DNA of 40,136 nucleotides from Brevibacillus panacihumi (GTDB lineage Bacteria; Bacillota; Bacilli; Brevibacillales; Brevibacillaceae): assembly GCF_003710985.1 (NCBI RefSeq), contig NZ_RHHT01000034.1, positions 1 through 40,136 of the forward strand, given 5' to 3'. How positions within the stretch are numbered: position 1 is the stretch's first letter; every line of letters begins with the position of its first letter. The notes under the pieces were generated by a model. That model had not been told where the DNA came from. It ran no database searches and worked only from the letters and a program-made list of their open reading frames with translations. A program made the translations under genes and the position numbers. Of this stretch, positions 16,377-25,100 are shown one piece after another.

Positions 16377-17138
16377 TTGAAACAAGCGGCCCCATCGAAT
16401 GCAACAAGCGTGCTCGCGCCTGTCATCATGTTTTTTATCCTGTTCGGAACCTGGCAATTCGCCACCGTCGGCTTTGATATTCCGCGCTGGATCTTGCCGA
16501 ATCCCGTGTCGATCATCGAGACGATGTTTGTTTCGTTCAGCGAATTCGCACCGCATATCGGGATCAGCATTGTGACGATTATCTGTGGTTTTCTGGTTGC
16601 CGTGCCGATTGGGATTATGCTGGCTGCGCTGATCACCAATTTCAAAATCATCGATACAACGCTGTCGCCATTCGTGATCTTCCTCGTGATTACGCCATTG
16701 ATTACGCTCGTCCCCTTGCTGATGATCTGGTTCGGCTTTGGCATCGAGGTGAAAATGCTGGCGGTCGTCATCCAGAGCTTCCCGATCGTCATGATGAATT
16801 CGGCGACAGGCTTCAACAATGTGGAAAACATCCGGCTGGAGCTGATGAAATCACTGTGTGCGAGCCGCTGGCAGACGTTTACGATGGCGATATTGCCCTC
16901 CGCTCTCCCCAATGTGTTTACGGGCATTAAACTGGCCAGCATCTTCGCCACCATCGCAGCGGTAACCTCCGAGCTGATCGGCGGCAATATCGGGATCGGC
17001 AGCCAAATCATCAAGTATTCCCAGTACATGCAGACCGAGAAAGCATTTGCCTGCATTTTCTTCACGGCGATCATCGGTACGACCTTTTACGGCTTGATCA
17101 ATCTCGTGGAGCGAAAAATCGTCCGTTGGAAAATCTGA
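16377..17138 (+). CDS. ABC importer permease 2 (NitT/TauT type)
   Basis: This 253-residue membrane protein is a paralogue of permease 1 with about six transmembrane helices (first at SVLAPVIMFFILFGTW). The EAA-type loop reads NVENIRLELMKSLCASRW, ending in LPSALPNVFTGIKLA. The TTG start at 16377 is supported by GGGAGGA 6 bases upstream; no in-frame ATG has a comparable site. The spacing to the ATPase gene is 21 bases. Confidence 0.9.
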   Translation: MKQAAPSNATSVLAPVIMFFILFGTWQFATVGFDIPRWILPNPVSIIETMFVSFSEFAPHIGISIVTIICGFLVAVPIGIMLAALITNFKIIDTTLSPFVIFLVITPLITLVPLLMIWFGFGIEVKMLAVVIQSFPIVMMNSATGFNNVENIRLELMKSLCASRWQTFTMAILPSALPNVFTGIKLASIFATIAAVTSELIGGNIGIGSQIIKYSQYMQTEKAFACIFFTAIIGTTFYGLINLVERKIVRWKI

Positions 17139-17168
17139 CGGCCTCGATGGAAATGGGGTGAGCAGTGC

Positions 17169-18482
17169 ATGAGCAGCAAGCAAAAGGTGTTTGAATATTT
17201 GGATAATAATAAGGGTGAGCTTGTCGAATTCATGAAATCGCTCGTACGGATTCCGTCAATCAACCATACGTTTGGCGGCGATGAGAAAACGGTTCAGGAT
17301 CGGCTGGCGAACAGTCTGCGTTCTCTAGATTTCGCAGAAGTGGAGCAATTCGCCGTGGACGCGGAGCAGGTCCGCCCCAATGTCGTAGCGGTGATGAGAG
17401 GCGAGGGCGGCGGCAAAAGTCTGCTGTTCAACGGACATATGGATGTCGTCCCCATTGCCGAGCCGCAAAAATGGCATAGTGATCCATTCGAGCCCACCCA
17501 AGAGGGAAACAAAATCTACGGGCGCGGCACGAGTGATATGAAAGGCGGCGTATCTGCCGCAATCTGGGCAATGAAAGCGATCAAGGATTGCGGGATATCC
17601 TTGCGCGGCGATGTCCTTCTGCAAGCCGTCACGGGCGAAGAGTCGAACGAGGCAGAGGAAATCGGGACGGTGCAATGCCTGAAACGAGGCTACACGGCAG
17701 ATTTTGCAGTCGTCTGCGAGCCTTCTGATCTGGAGCTGCACACCGCCTCTGTCGGACTGTTTTTCTTCGAATTGATCGTTGAAGGCAAGGCCGTACATAT
17801 TTCCGCGAGAAACCAGGTCTTGTTTCCGCAGCCGGCAGGCGTTCCGAGCGGACCCGAGGTGGGGGTGGACGCATTCAAGAAATCGCTCCCGTTCGTGAAC
17901 TACTTCTATTCACTCGAGGAACAGTGGAATCATCGCTGGCGGGACGCGGTGCTGGGCGCTGGCGGCAGTCCCGGACATGATGTGCAGGGAGTAGGCTTGT
18001 TTACGATCAACCCTTCGTTTATCGATGGCGGCGAATATCTGGGCTCTGTCCCTGCAAAGGTCAAGCTCACGTACGGCGTCTGGTACCCGGATCAGCTGGT
18101 GAAAAAAGAAGAGCTGTGGGAGGAGATCAGAAGGGGCGTCGAAGCGCTCGCCTCGACGGATGATTTTCTGCGCAAGAATCCCCCTAAGCTGACAGTGCCG
18201 GTGCTGCAGGAATGGCAAGGCTTTCATGTCCCTGCGGATCACGCAGGCGTGCGCACAATGATGGGGGCGATCGCGGATGTGAAGGAATGCCGAGCCGTCT
18301 TGTCCGGCTTTCGAGCCGTTTGTGATGCCGCCTATTTGAACAAACACGGCGTGCCTGCTGTCGTGTTCGGGCCGGGCTCGCTGAGCTGGTCGGTTCACGG
18401 CGAGAACGAGTACATCACGGTAGACAGCCTAGTGGCAGCGGCCAAGGTATACGCCAGCATGATGATGGATTGGTGTCAATGA
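17169..18482 (+). CDS. M20-family metallopeptidase/amidohydrolase (ArgE/DapE type)
   Basis: This 437-residue protein belongs to the M20 family of zinc amidohydrolases. It has the metal-binding GHMDVVP, the bridging Asp region GRGTSDMKGGV, the catalytic Glu pair in TGEESNE, and a C-terminal VHGENE His. The N-terminal KSLVRIPSI is typical of ArgE/DapE/CPG2. A dimerisation lid domain lies in the middle (about 190-310). It has no signal peptide, so it acts in the cytoplasm. The weak site GGGGTGAG precedes ATG 17169. It sits between the importer permease and its receptor gene, suggesting it cleaves an N-acyl or amide bond in the imported compound. The substrate is unknown. Confidence 0.87.
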   Translation: MSSKQKVFEYLDNNKGELVEFMKSLVRIPSINHTFGGDEKTVQDRLANSLRSLDFAEVEQFAVDAEQVRPNVVAVMRGEGGGKSLLFNGHMDVVPIAEPQKWHSDPFEPTQEGNKIYGRGTSDMKGGVSAAIWAMKAIKDCGISLRGDVLLQAVTGEESNEAEEIGTVQCLKRGYTADFAVVCEPSDLELHTASVGLFFFELIVEGKAVHISARNQVLFPQPAGVPSGPEVGVDAFKKSLPFVNYFYSLEEQWNHRWRDAVLGAGGSPGHDVQGVGLFTINPSFIDGGEYLGSVPAKVKLTYGVWYPDQLVKKEELWEEIRRGVEALASTDDFLRKNPPKLTVPVLQEWQGFHVPADHAGVRTMMGAIADVKECRAVLSGFRAVCDAAYLNKHGVPAVVFGPGSLSWSVHGENEYITVDSLVAAAKVYASMMMDWCQ

Positions 18483-18516
18483 TTCAAGACATAAATGATC
18501 CAAGGAGGGTTACAGG

Positions 18517-19698
18517 ATGAGAAAGGTGCAAATCACGCTGTTGATCGCTGTGCTTTGGTTGGTCGCGGTGCTTGCCGGGTGTGCGCAAAGCAGCACGCAG
18601 CCGGGGGGAAGCAATCCTTCAGGAGGAACGAACACGTCAGGCGGAGGTCAAGCTGCTGGCACGACGCCGCAGCCCAATACCGCAGCCCCTGCATCGGGTT
18701 CGGGCAATTTGCAGCAGGTGACGGTCGTCGTGCCGCGCACGGTGGAAGTGTTGGATGACGCGCATATCTGGTCAGCCATCAAGATGGGCTATTTTGCCGA
18801 AGAAGGCTTGGAGGTAAAAATCGAACAGTCCTTTGGTACGACAGATACGAAAATGGTAGCGCTCAAGAATGCCCAATTCGCTTTGCCTTCTCCCAATTTC
18901 CTTTTTATGGGCATTGAAAACGGATTGCCCCTCAAAGCCGTGTTCCAAAACGATTCGATCAATATTTTTGGCATGGCCGTCCGAACTGACAGCGGCATCA
19001 AAACCTGGGAGGACATGAAAGGCAAGAAGGTGGCGCTTGGGGATGCGGCATGGGCCAACATCATCAACCCGACGCTGATCGCCGCCGGTCTGGATCCGGA
19101 AAAAGACGTAGAGTATGTGGTCGCCGGGGAAAACCGCTTCCAGATGGTGCAGGAAGGCAAGCTGGACATCTTGTTCACCTGGGTGGCGGAGTATTCGCAA
19201 TTGAAGGGTCAGGGATTTGATTTCGAGTACATCGACGGCAACGAGATTCTGCCGTATACCTCGAATCCGCTCGTAACCAACGCGGAGTACCTCACCGAAG
19301 ATCCGGAAATGGTGCGCAAATTCGTGCGTGCGCTGGCAAAAGGGATGTACTTCGTGAAAATGAATCCCGAAGCGGCAGCCGACCTGACGCTGGAACAGTT
19401 CCCGTCGATCAAAATTCCTTGGGACGGCGCTGTCGGCGCGATGATGGGCCGCGTGTATCAAGGCTTCGGGCTGAATGAAGCCGACCAGCAGAAAATCGTG
19501 AATGAAGGCATCGGCATCGCGGATATGGACAAATGGAAGCTCAATATGGAGTGGGCTGTGAAAACGGGCATCATCCAAAAAGAGATTCCGCTCGATCAGG
19601 TAGTGACCAATGACTTTGTCGATACGACCTGGGATAAGTCCAAGGTGGAAGCCGATGCGAAGAACTACGTGTTCAAGGTAAAAGACAAGTACCAGTAA
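18517..19698 (+). CDS. ABC importer substrate-binding lipoprotein (NMT1/SsuA type)
   Basis: This 393-residue protein has a lipoprotein signal peptide with lipobox VLAGC (C22), then a Gly/Ser/Thr-rich linker to about residue 65. The fold is of the NitT/TauT/SsuA/THI5-like periplasmic-binding type (AIKMGYFAEEGLEVKI, then KMVALKNAQFAL, then WEDMKGKKVALGD). It is anchored outside the membrane and feeds the two-permease, two-ATPase importer encoded just upstream. GGAGGG lies 8-9 bases before ATG. The family binds oxyanions, sulfonates, nitrile/pyrimidine and other small molecules, so the ligand cannot be deduced; a sugar or sugar conjugate is suggested by the neighbouring enzymes. Confidence 0.93.
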   Translation: MRKVQITLLIAVLWLVAVLAGCAQSSTQPGGSNPSGGTNTSGGGQAAGTTPQPNTAAPASGSGNLQQVTVVVPRTVEVLDDAHIWSAIKMGYFAEEGLEVKIEQSFGTTDTKMVALKNAQFALPSPNFLFMGIENGLPLKAVFQNDSINIFGMAVRTDSGIKTWEDMKGKKVALGDAAWANIINPTLIAAGLDPEKDVEYVVAGENRFQMVQEGKLDILFTWVAEYSQLKGQGFDFEYIDGNEILPYTSNPLVTNAEYLTEDPEMVRKFVRALAKGMYFVKMNPEAAADLTLEQFPSIKIPWDGAVGAMMGRVYQGFGLNEADQQKIVNEGIGIADMDKWKLNMEWAVKTGIIQKEIPLDQVVTNDFVDTTWDKSKVEADAKNYVFKVKDKYQ

Positions 19699-19738
19699 GC
19701 CCTTCTCGTCAGTCAGCTTACAGGAAGGGGAGAGATCG

Positions 19739-20749
19739 ATGCACAAGATCGGAATTTTGGGAGCCGGTTTGATTTCGAGAAGTCACGCCGAATCGATTCG
19801 TACGCTGAACAATGCCGTGTTGACAGCTGTTGCCGATATTCGCGAAGAGACGGGGCGGCGCTTTGCAGAGGAATACGGCTGCGCCTACTATCAGGACGCC
19901 GAGGAGCTGCTGACGCACGCAGACGTGGAGGTAGTGATCATCGCCTTGCCAACCTTTCTGCATGGCAAGTATGTGGAATTATGCGCCCAATACGGCAAGC
20001 ATGTGCTCTGCGAAAAGCCGGTAGAAATGACGGTGGAGGCAACACAGCGCATGCTGGATCAGGTGAAGGAAGCCGGGATCATTTTTATGGTAGGGCAGGT
20101 CGTCCGCTTTTGGAGTGGCTATACCGAGATCAAGGAGCTTTATGAAAGCGGCGAGCTGGGGCAGGTGCACATGGCTTTTGCCAGCAGATGCTCCACCTTG
20201 CCGGACTGGGGAAATGAATGGCTGCTGCATCCCGAAAAAGGAGCTGGAGCGATCTGCGACATGCATGTTCATGATGTCGACTTCCTGCGCGATCTGTTTG
20301 GCGAGATCGATTCCGTGTATTGCCTCGCCAACAAAGACCATACCGGCTGCTGGAATCACGCCATGTCCTCCATTTCCTTCAAGAGCGGGGTAAAGGCGGT
20401 TGCCGAAGCGGCGTTTACGATGTCCGACGGGTATCCGTTCACCATGTTTTTTAAAGCGGCCGGGACGAAAGGGACCGTGGAGTTTACCTACAAGGCAGGC
20501 TACAACATCGGGGAGCGGGATACTGCCACTTCCGAGCTGCGCCTCTATCAGAAAGATCGGCAGCCCGTCATCCGCAAGCTGGAACAGCATGATGCTTACG
20601 CAAGACAGCTTCATTACTTTTTGTCTTGTGTTGACGCAGGAGAGCAGCCAGCCCGCGTGCCGCATCAGGAGAATCTGGAAGTAATCCGGGCCATTGCCGC
20701 GATACGCGAGTCAGCCGAAACAGGTGAAATTCTCTCCCTTACCAGCTAA
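19739..20749 (+). CDS. Gfo/Idh/MocA-family NAD(P)-dependent sugar dehydrogenase
   Basis: This 336-residue protein has the N-terminal Rossmann motif GILGAGLISRSHAESI and the family signature VLCEKPVEMT near residue 90. The C-terminal alpha/beta domain contains GAICDMHVHDVDFLRDLFG, in which Asp and His are the usual catalytic pair. These enzymes oxidise cyclic polyols or the C3/C1 hydroxyl of sugars. GGAAGGGGAG precedes ATG 19739. Its place next to a kinase and an epimerase indicates a catabolic sugar pathway. Confidence 0.92.
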   Translation: MHKIGILGAGLISRSHAESIRTLNNAVLTAVADIREETGRRFAEEYGCAYYQDAEELLTHADVEVVIIALPTFLHGKYVELCAQYGKHVLCEKPVEMTVEATQRMLDQVKEAGIIFMVGQVVRFWSGYTEIKELYESGELGQVHMAFASRCSTLPDWGNEWLLHPEKGAGAICDMHVHDVDFLRDLFGEIDSVYCLANKDHTGCWNHAMSSISFKSGVKAVAEAAFTMSDGYPFTMFFKAAGTKGTVEFTYKAGYNIGERDTATSELRLYQKDRQPVIRKLEQHDAYARQLHYFLSCVDAGEQPARVPHQENLEVIRAIAAIRESAETGEILSLTS

Positions 20750-20776
20750 ACCTTGTGGATACGGCAGGTGGTCAAG

Positions 20777-22303
20777 ATGTCTTACGTAATGGGAATTGAT
20801 ATTGGAACCTATGAGTCCAAAGGAGTTCTGGTCGACAGGGAGGGTAGGATGGTCGCGTACCAGTCTTTGCCCCATTCCTTGGAGATTCCGCAGCACGGCT
20901 GGGCAGAGCACGATGCCGAGGAGACATGGTGGCACGCCGTGAAGACCTTGTCCAAAGCGTTGATCGCCGAGGGAGAAAAGACAGCCGGCTTTCGTGCTTC
21001 CCACATCGAAGCAATCGGAATCAGTACGATTGGTCCAGCTGTGGTGCCGATTGATCAGGACGGCAACGCGCTTCGCAAAGCCATACTCTACGGAATCGAT
21101 ACGCGGGCAAGCGCAGAAATTGACGAGCTGAACCAAAAAATCGGCCCCGCCAACATTTTGCGAAAGGGCGGTCACTATTTGTCCTCGCAATCTGCGGGAG
21201 CCAAAATTCTCTGGATTCGCAACCAAGAACCCGGAGTATACGAGAAAACGGCGACTTTTCTCTCAGGAAACGGCTATCTGGTGTATAAGCTGACCGGAGA
21301 ATGCGTCATAGATGCCTACACGGCATGCGCCTTCTCTCCTTTGTTCGACTTGCAAAAGCAACGCTGGGACGAGGAGCATTGCGCCTATGTGACCGAGCGG
21401 GAAAAGCTCCCGCGAATCGTGTGGAGCCACGAAATCGTCGGCTGCGTCACCCTGGAAGCTGCCGAAGCCACAGGGTTGCCAGCGGGAACGAAGGTGATTG
21501 CCGGGACCGCCGACGCGATGTCGGAATCGATCAGTGTCGGTGCGGTCAACCAGGGCGACATGATGATCATGTACGGAAGCTCGACGTTTTTCATCCAGGT
21601 GATCGATGCCCCGACCCAGACCGCAAAGTTTTGGCCCTCTGTACACGCAGTGCCGCAGCTTCATACGCTCACCGGAGGGACCTCCACTGCAGGCTCCATC
21701 ACCAGATGGTTCGTCGACCAATGGCTCCAGCCGGGAGAAAGCAGGGATGAAGCCTACACCCGCTTGACGCATTTGGCGGAACAGAGCAATCCGGGAGCAA
21801 ACGGACTGCTCATGCTGCCGTATTTCAGCGGAGAGCGCACGCCGATTCACCATCTGCAAGCCCGCGGCACGTGGTTTGGCCTTACCCTGAAGCATACGAC
21901 CGGAGATTTGTACCGGGCGATTCTGGAAGGGATCGGCTATTCGATCCGCCACAACATCGAAGAGATGAGGCTTGCGGGATATCCGCCTCGCAAGCTGGTG
22001 GCGATCGGCGGCGGGACGAAAAATCGGCTCTGGCTGCAGGCGGTCAGCAGCATTTGCCGCGTGGAGCAGTACATTCCCAAGGTGACCTATGGTGCGGCGT
22101 ACGGAGATGCGTTTCTGGCCGCGCTGGGACTGGGATGGTATGACAAGCTGGAAGAGATTGAATCATGGGTCGAATACACAGAAGTGATTCAGCCGCAAAG
22201 AAAAGACGCGGAAACCTATGAAACCTACTATCGCTTATACCGTGAAATCTACGAACAGACCAAAAAAAGCATGGATGTCTTGTCATCCATATCAAGGAAC
22301 TAG
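20777..22303 (+). CDS. FGGY-family carbohydrate kinase (xylulokinase/gluconate kinase-like)
   Basis: This 508-residue kinase has the N-terminal phosphate-1 motif MGIDIGTYESKGVLVD, an actin-like ATPase fold, and the FGGY C-terminal adenosine motif GGGTKNRLWLQAVS followed by YGAAYGDAFLAALGLG. I chose ATG 20777 because GCAGGTGG lies 7 bases before it; a longer TTG start at 20753 has no site. Predicted to phosphorylate a ketose or aldonate made in the pathway. The phosphorylated product may be the signal for the DeoR-family repressor. Confidence 0.93.
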   Translation: MSYVMGIDIGTYESKGVLVDREGRMVAYQSLPHSLEIPQHGWAEHDAEETWWHAVKTLSKALIAEGEKTAGFRASHIEAIGISTIGPAVVPIDQDGNALRKAILYGIDTRASAEIDELNQKIGPANILRKGGHYLSSQSAGAKILWIRNQEPGVYEKTATFLSGNGYLVYKLTGECVIDAYTACAFSPLFDLQKQRWDEEHCAYVTEREKLPRIVWSHEIVGCVTLEAAEATGLPAGTKVIAGTADAMSESISVGAVNQGDMMIMYGSSTFFIQVIDAPTQTAKFWPSVHAVPQLHTLTGGTSTAGSITRWFVDQWLQPGESRDEAYTRLTHLAEQSNPGANGLLMLPYFSGERTPIHHLQARGTWFGLTLKHTTGDLYRAILEGIGYSIRHNIEEMRLAGYPPRKLVAIGGGTKNRLWLQAVSSICRVEQYIPKVTYGAAYGDAFLAALGLGWYDKLEEIESWVEYTEVIQPQRKDAETYETYYRLYREIYEQTKKSMDVLSSISRN

Positions 22304-22314
22304 GAGGGTCAGCG

Positions 22315-23136
22315 ATGACTTGGTTAAAAGAAGTGATCGGGACAGAGAAAGCGATTATTGCCATGTGCCACTTTTTGCCGTTGCCGGGTGATCCTTATTT
22401 TGATCAGGAAAAAGGCATGGAGTACGTCATTGAAATGGCGCGCAGGGATTTCCTCGCCCTGCAATCCGGAGGGGTAGACGCCGTGCTGTTCTCCAATGAA
22501 TTCAGCCTGCCTTACCTGACGGATGTCAAGACAGAGACAGTCGCTGCCATGGCCCGGATTATCGGGGAGCTGATGACGGATATCAAGATTCCGTTCGGGG
22601 TAAACGTCCTTTGGGATGCCAAAAAATCGCTGGATCTTGCTGCCGCGACAGGAGCCAAATTCGTCAGGGAAATTTTCACTGGCGTGTATGCGAGTGATTT
22701 CGGCATGTGGAATACGAATGTCGGCGAGACGATCCGCCATCAGCATCGCATCGGCGCCAAGGACGTCAAGCTGCTGTTCAACATCGTGCCGGAAGCGGCC
22801 AAATACATGGCGGACCGCGAGATTGAGAGCATCGCCAAGTCGACTGTCTTCAACAACCGGCCGGACGCTCTGTGCGTGTCGGGTCTGACAGCGGGAGCGG
22901 AGACGGACTCCGCCATCCTGAAGCGCGTCAAGGATACAGTCCCGGGTACAGTCGTTCTAGCCAATACCGGAATGAGGATGGAGAATCTGGAGCAGCAGCT
23001 GTCGATCGCGGATGGAGCAGTGGTGGGAACGACGTTCAAGCATGACGGAAAATTTGAAAATCACGTCGATCCGGCGCGGGTCAAATCCTTTATGGATAAG
23101 GTAAAAGCGTTCAGAAGCCAGATCGTGTATTCGTAG
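22315..23136 (+). CDS. BtpA/SgcQ-family TIM-barrel protein
   Basis: This 273-residue protein matches the BtpA/SgcQ family: MCHFLPLPGDP near the N-terminus, GGVDAVLFSNEFSLPY, GVNVLWDAKKSLDLAAATGA, VREIFTGVYASDFG and VVGTTFKHDGKFENHVD. The family has a predicted TIM barrel of unknown reaction. SgcQ lies in the orphan sgc sugar operon of E. coli; BtpA was linked to photosystem I in cyanobacteria. AGGAGGGTC precedes ATG 22315. The operon continues after a hairpin to an M42 peptidase, the same pair as sgcQ and sgcX. Confidence 0.9.
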   Translation: MTWLKEVIGTEKAIIAMCHFLPLPGDPYFDQEKGMEYVIEMARRDFLALQSGGVDAVLFSNEFSLPYLTDVKTETVAAMARIIGELMTDIKIPFGVNVLWDAKKSLDLAAATGAKFVREIFTGVYASDFGMWNTNVGETIRHQHRIGAKDVKLLFNIVPEAAKYMADREIESIAKSTVFNNRPDALCVSGLTAGAETDSAILKRVKDTVPGTVVLANTGMRMENLEQQLSIADGAVVGTTFKHDGKFENHVDPARVKSFMDKVKAFRSQIVYS

Positions 23137-23143
23137 CCAAGAT

Positions 23144-23193
23144 GCAGAGTGGAAGCGGGATGATTCACCGCTTTCACTCTGTGTTCGATTTTT
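23144..23193 (+). terminator. Internal hairpin-plus-T-tract inside the catabolic operon
   Basis: CAGAGTGGAAGCGG (23145-23158) pairs with CCGCTTTCACTCTG (23168-23181) with a single G-U pair, followed by a T-rich tract (about 23182-23193). It may be a partial terminator or a mRNA-stabilising hairpin between the SgcQ-like and M42 genes. Confidence 0.6.
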
Positions 23194-23213
23194 CAATTTG
23201 GGAGCGGTGAGAG

Positions 23214-24317
23214 ATGAGAGCAGATGAATGGACGCATTTGGCCCAGCGGCTGCAAGGATTGACAGAGGTCGTATCCCCGGCCGGTTACGAGGATGCGATG
23301 ATTCGCAAGGTGCAAAGCGAATTGCCAACTGGCTTACATGAGGTCAGTGTGGACAATCTCGGCAATGTCATTGTTCAGGTCAACAAAATCGATGAGCCGA
23401 ATCCCTTCAAGGTAATGGTTTTCGCCCATATGGATGAGGTCGGATTCATCATCAAAAAAATCGAAGAGGACGGTTTTATCCGCGTAGAACGTCTGGGAGG
23501 CATTCCGGAAAAAAGCATGCTGGGTCAGACCGTGATCGCCGAAACCCCAAATGGCCGCATCACGGGCATGATCGGCACGAAATCGCATCATTTGACCAAG
23601 CCGGAGGAGAAATTCAAGCTGCCGCAGGTGCAGGAGGCGTATCTCGATTTTGGCTTTCGCAGCAAGCATGAAGCGCTGGAGGCTGGCGTCCACGTCGGAA
23701 TGCCGGTTGTCTACGCCAGGCAATTTTTCCGCCGCCAATCCCTTGCCTTCAGCAATGCCATCGACAACAGAGCAGGTTGCCTGATCCTGCTCGAGCTGAT
23801 CGACCGGCTTGTCGGCAAATCCCTGCCATGCGAAGTGGTCATTGTCTTTTCCGTGCAGGAGGAGTTTAATCTGCGCGGTGTGATCCCGGCTGTGAGGGCG
23901 GTCAATCCCGATGTCTCGATCACCCTTGACCTGGTCGTAGCCGCAGATACTCCAGACCTCAAGGGAACAGCCGATATCCGCTTGGGGAATGGTCCTTGCC
24001 TGAATTTGTACAGCTTCCACGGCCGGGGTACGCTCGGGGGCTTGATCCCCAATCCAAAGCTGGTCAGCTTCGTAAAAAAAGTAGCAGACGAAGAGGATGT
24101 CACCCTCCAATACTCTACGTTCATGGGCGGCTTGACAGATGCGTCGTTCAGCCAGCTGGAGAACGCCGGGATTCCGATGATCGATCTGGCCTTCCCTACA
24201 CGGTATACACATGCGCCTGTGGAAGCAGTCGATCTCAACGATTTGTCTGAGCTGATCAGGCTTTTGGAAAAGCTGGTTCCCGCTTTTCATGCCGGAGTGG
24301 ATTTGAAGAGGGGTTAA
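23214..24317 (+). CDS. M42-family metallo-aminopeptidase-like protein (SgcX/FrvX-like)
   Basis: This 367-residue protein is of the M42 family. Metal-binding residues are visible in FAHMDEVGF (His, Asp), FSNAIDNRAGC (Asp), VQEEFNLRG (Glu pair), a downstream Asp in LDLVVAADTPD, and YTHAPVEAV (His near the C-terminus). M42 proteins such as SgcX and FrvX recur in sugar operons, where their role is unknown. The gene has GGGAGCGGTGAG before ATG. It sits between the SgcQ-like protein and an SDR dehydrogenase. Confidence 0.92.
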   Translation: MRADEWTHLAQRLQGLTEVVSPAGYEDAMIRKVQSELPTGLHEVSVDNLGNVIVQVNKIDEPNPFKVMVFAHMDEVGFIIKKIEEDGFIRVERLGGIPEKSMLGQTVIAETPNGRITGMIGTKSHHLTKPEEKFKLPQVQEAYLDFGFRSKHEALEAGVHVGMPVVYARQFFRRQSLAFSNAIDNRAGCLILLELIDRLVGKSLPCEVVIVFSVQEEFNLRGVIPAVRAVNPDVSITLDLVVAADTPDLKGTADIRLGNGPCLNLYSFHGRGTLGGLIPNPKLVSFVKKVADEEDVTLQYSTFMGGLTDASFSQLENAGIPMIDLAFPTRYTHAPVEAVDLNDLSELIRLLEKLVPAFHAGVDLKRG

Positions 24318-24338
24318 ACGGGGAGGGAGGCCGTAGAG

Positions 24339-25070
24339 ATGACCGAAGAAGCACGCGTTGTTTTGATTACCGGAGCCAACAGAGGGATTGGTTTGGCGAT
24401 AGCCCGCAGATTTCGCCAGGCAGGGGATCGCATCGTCATCCTGGATGTGGCGAATGAACCGAGCCCGGAAGCGGCGGAAGTGACCGTAGACGGGAGCTAT
24501 TTTGCCTGCGACGTGACGAACAAAGCTGCGATAGACGCGGTGATGGAAAGCGTTTTTGCGAAATACGGCTTCGTGGACGTGCTGGTGAACAATGCCGGGG
24601 TACAGCGGAGAAAAGAGTTTCTGGAGACGACGGAAGAAGATTTTGATCTGATTTTCAATGTGAATGTCAAATCCATTTACCTGGTGTCGCAGCCGGTCGT
24701 CCGGCGCATGATCGCCAGGGAGCGCGGCTGTATCTTGAATATGGCCTCGATGGGCGGCAAATGGGGAGGAGCGGATGAGTCTGCCTACTGCGCGAGCAAG
24801 GCAGCCGTCATCGAATTGACGAAAACGATGGCGATGGCGCTCGGTCCCTACAATATTCACGTCAACAGCGTGTGTCCGGGCATCATCATGACCGATATGG
24901 CGAAGACGCTTTCTGCTGAGGTACTGGAGGCTTGGCGGGAAAAATCGCCTCTGGGCCGACTCGGATCGCCGGAGGAAGTGGCGGATGTGTTTTATTTCCT
25001 GAGCTCGCCTGCTGCTCGCTATATGACCGGACAGGCGATAAACGTGACAGGCGGCATGATCATGTACTGA
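24339..25070 (+). CDS. SDR-family NAD(P)-dependent oxidoreductase
   Basis: This 243-residue protein is a classical short-chain dehydrogenase: ITGANRGIGLAIA cofactor motif, NNAGVQ, catalytic Ser in NMASMGGKWGG, Tyr-Lys pair in YCASKAA, and VCPGIIMTDM. The acidic residue after strand 2 (ILDVANEP) suggests a preference for NAD. GGGGAGGGAGG lies 12-13 bases before the ATG. Predicted to oxidise a sugar alcohol or related intermediate of the pathway. Confidence 0.93.
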   Translation: MTEEARVVLITGANRGIGLAIARRFRQAGDRIVILDVANEPSPEAAEVTVDGSYFACDVTNKAAIDAVMESVFAKYGFVDVLVNNAGVQRRKEFLETTEEDFDLIFNVNVKSIYLVSQPVVRRMIARERGCILNMASMGGKWGGADESAYCASKAAVIELTKTMAMALGPYNIHVNSVCPGIIMTDMAKTLSAEVLEAWREKSPLGRLGSPEEVADVFYFLSSPAARYMTGQAINVTGGMIMY

Positions 25071-25100
25071 TCGCTGCTGCCTGAATGGGGAGGAGAACAG

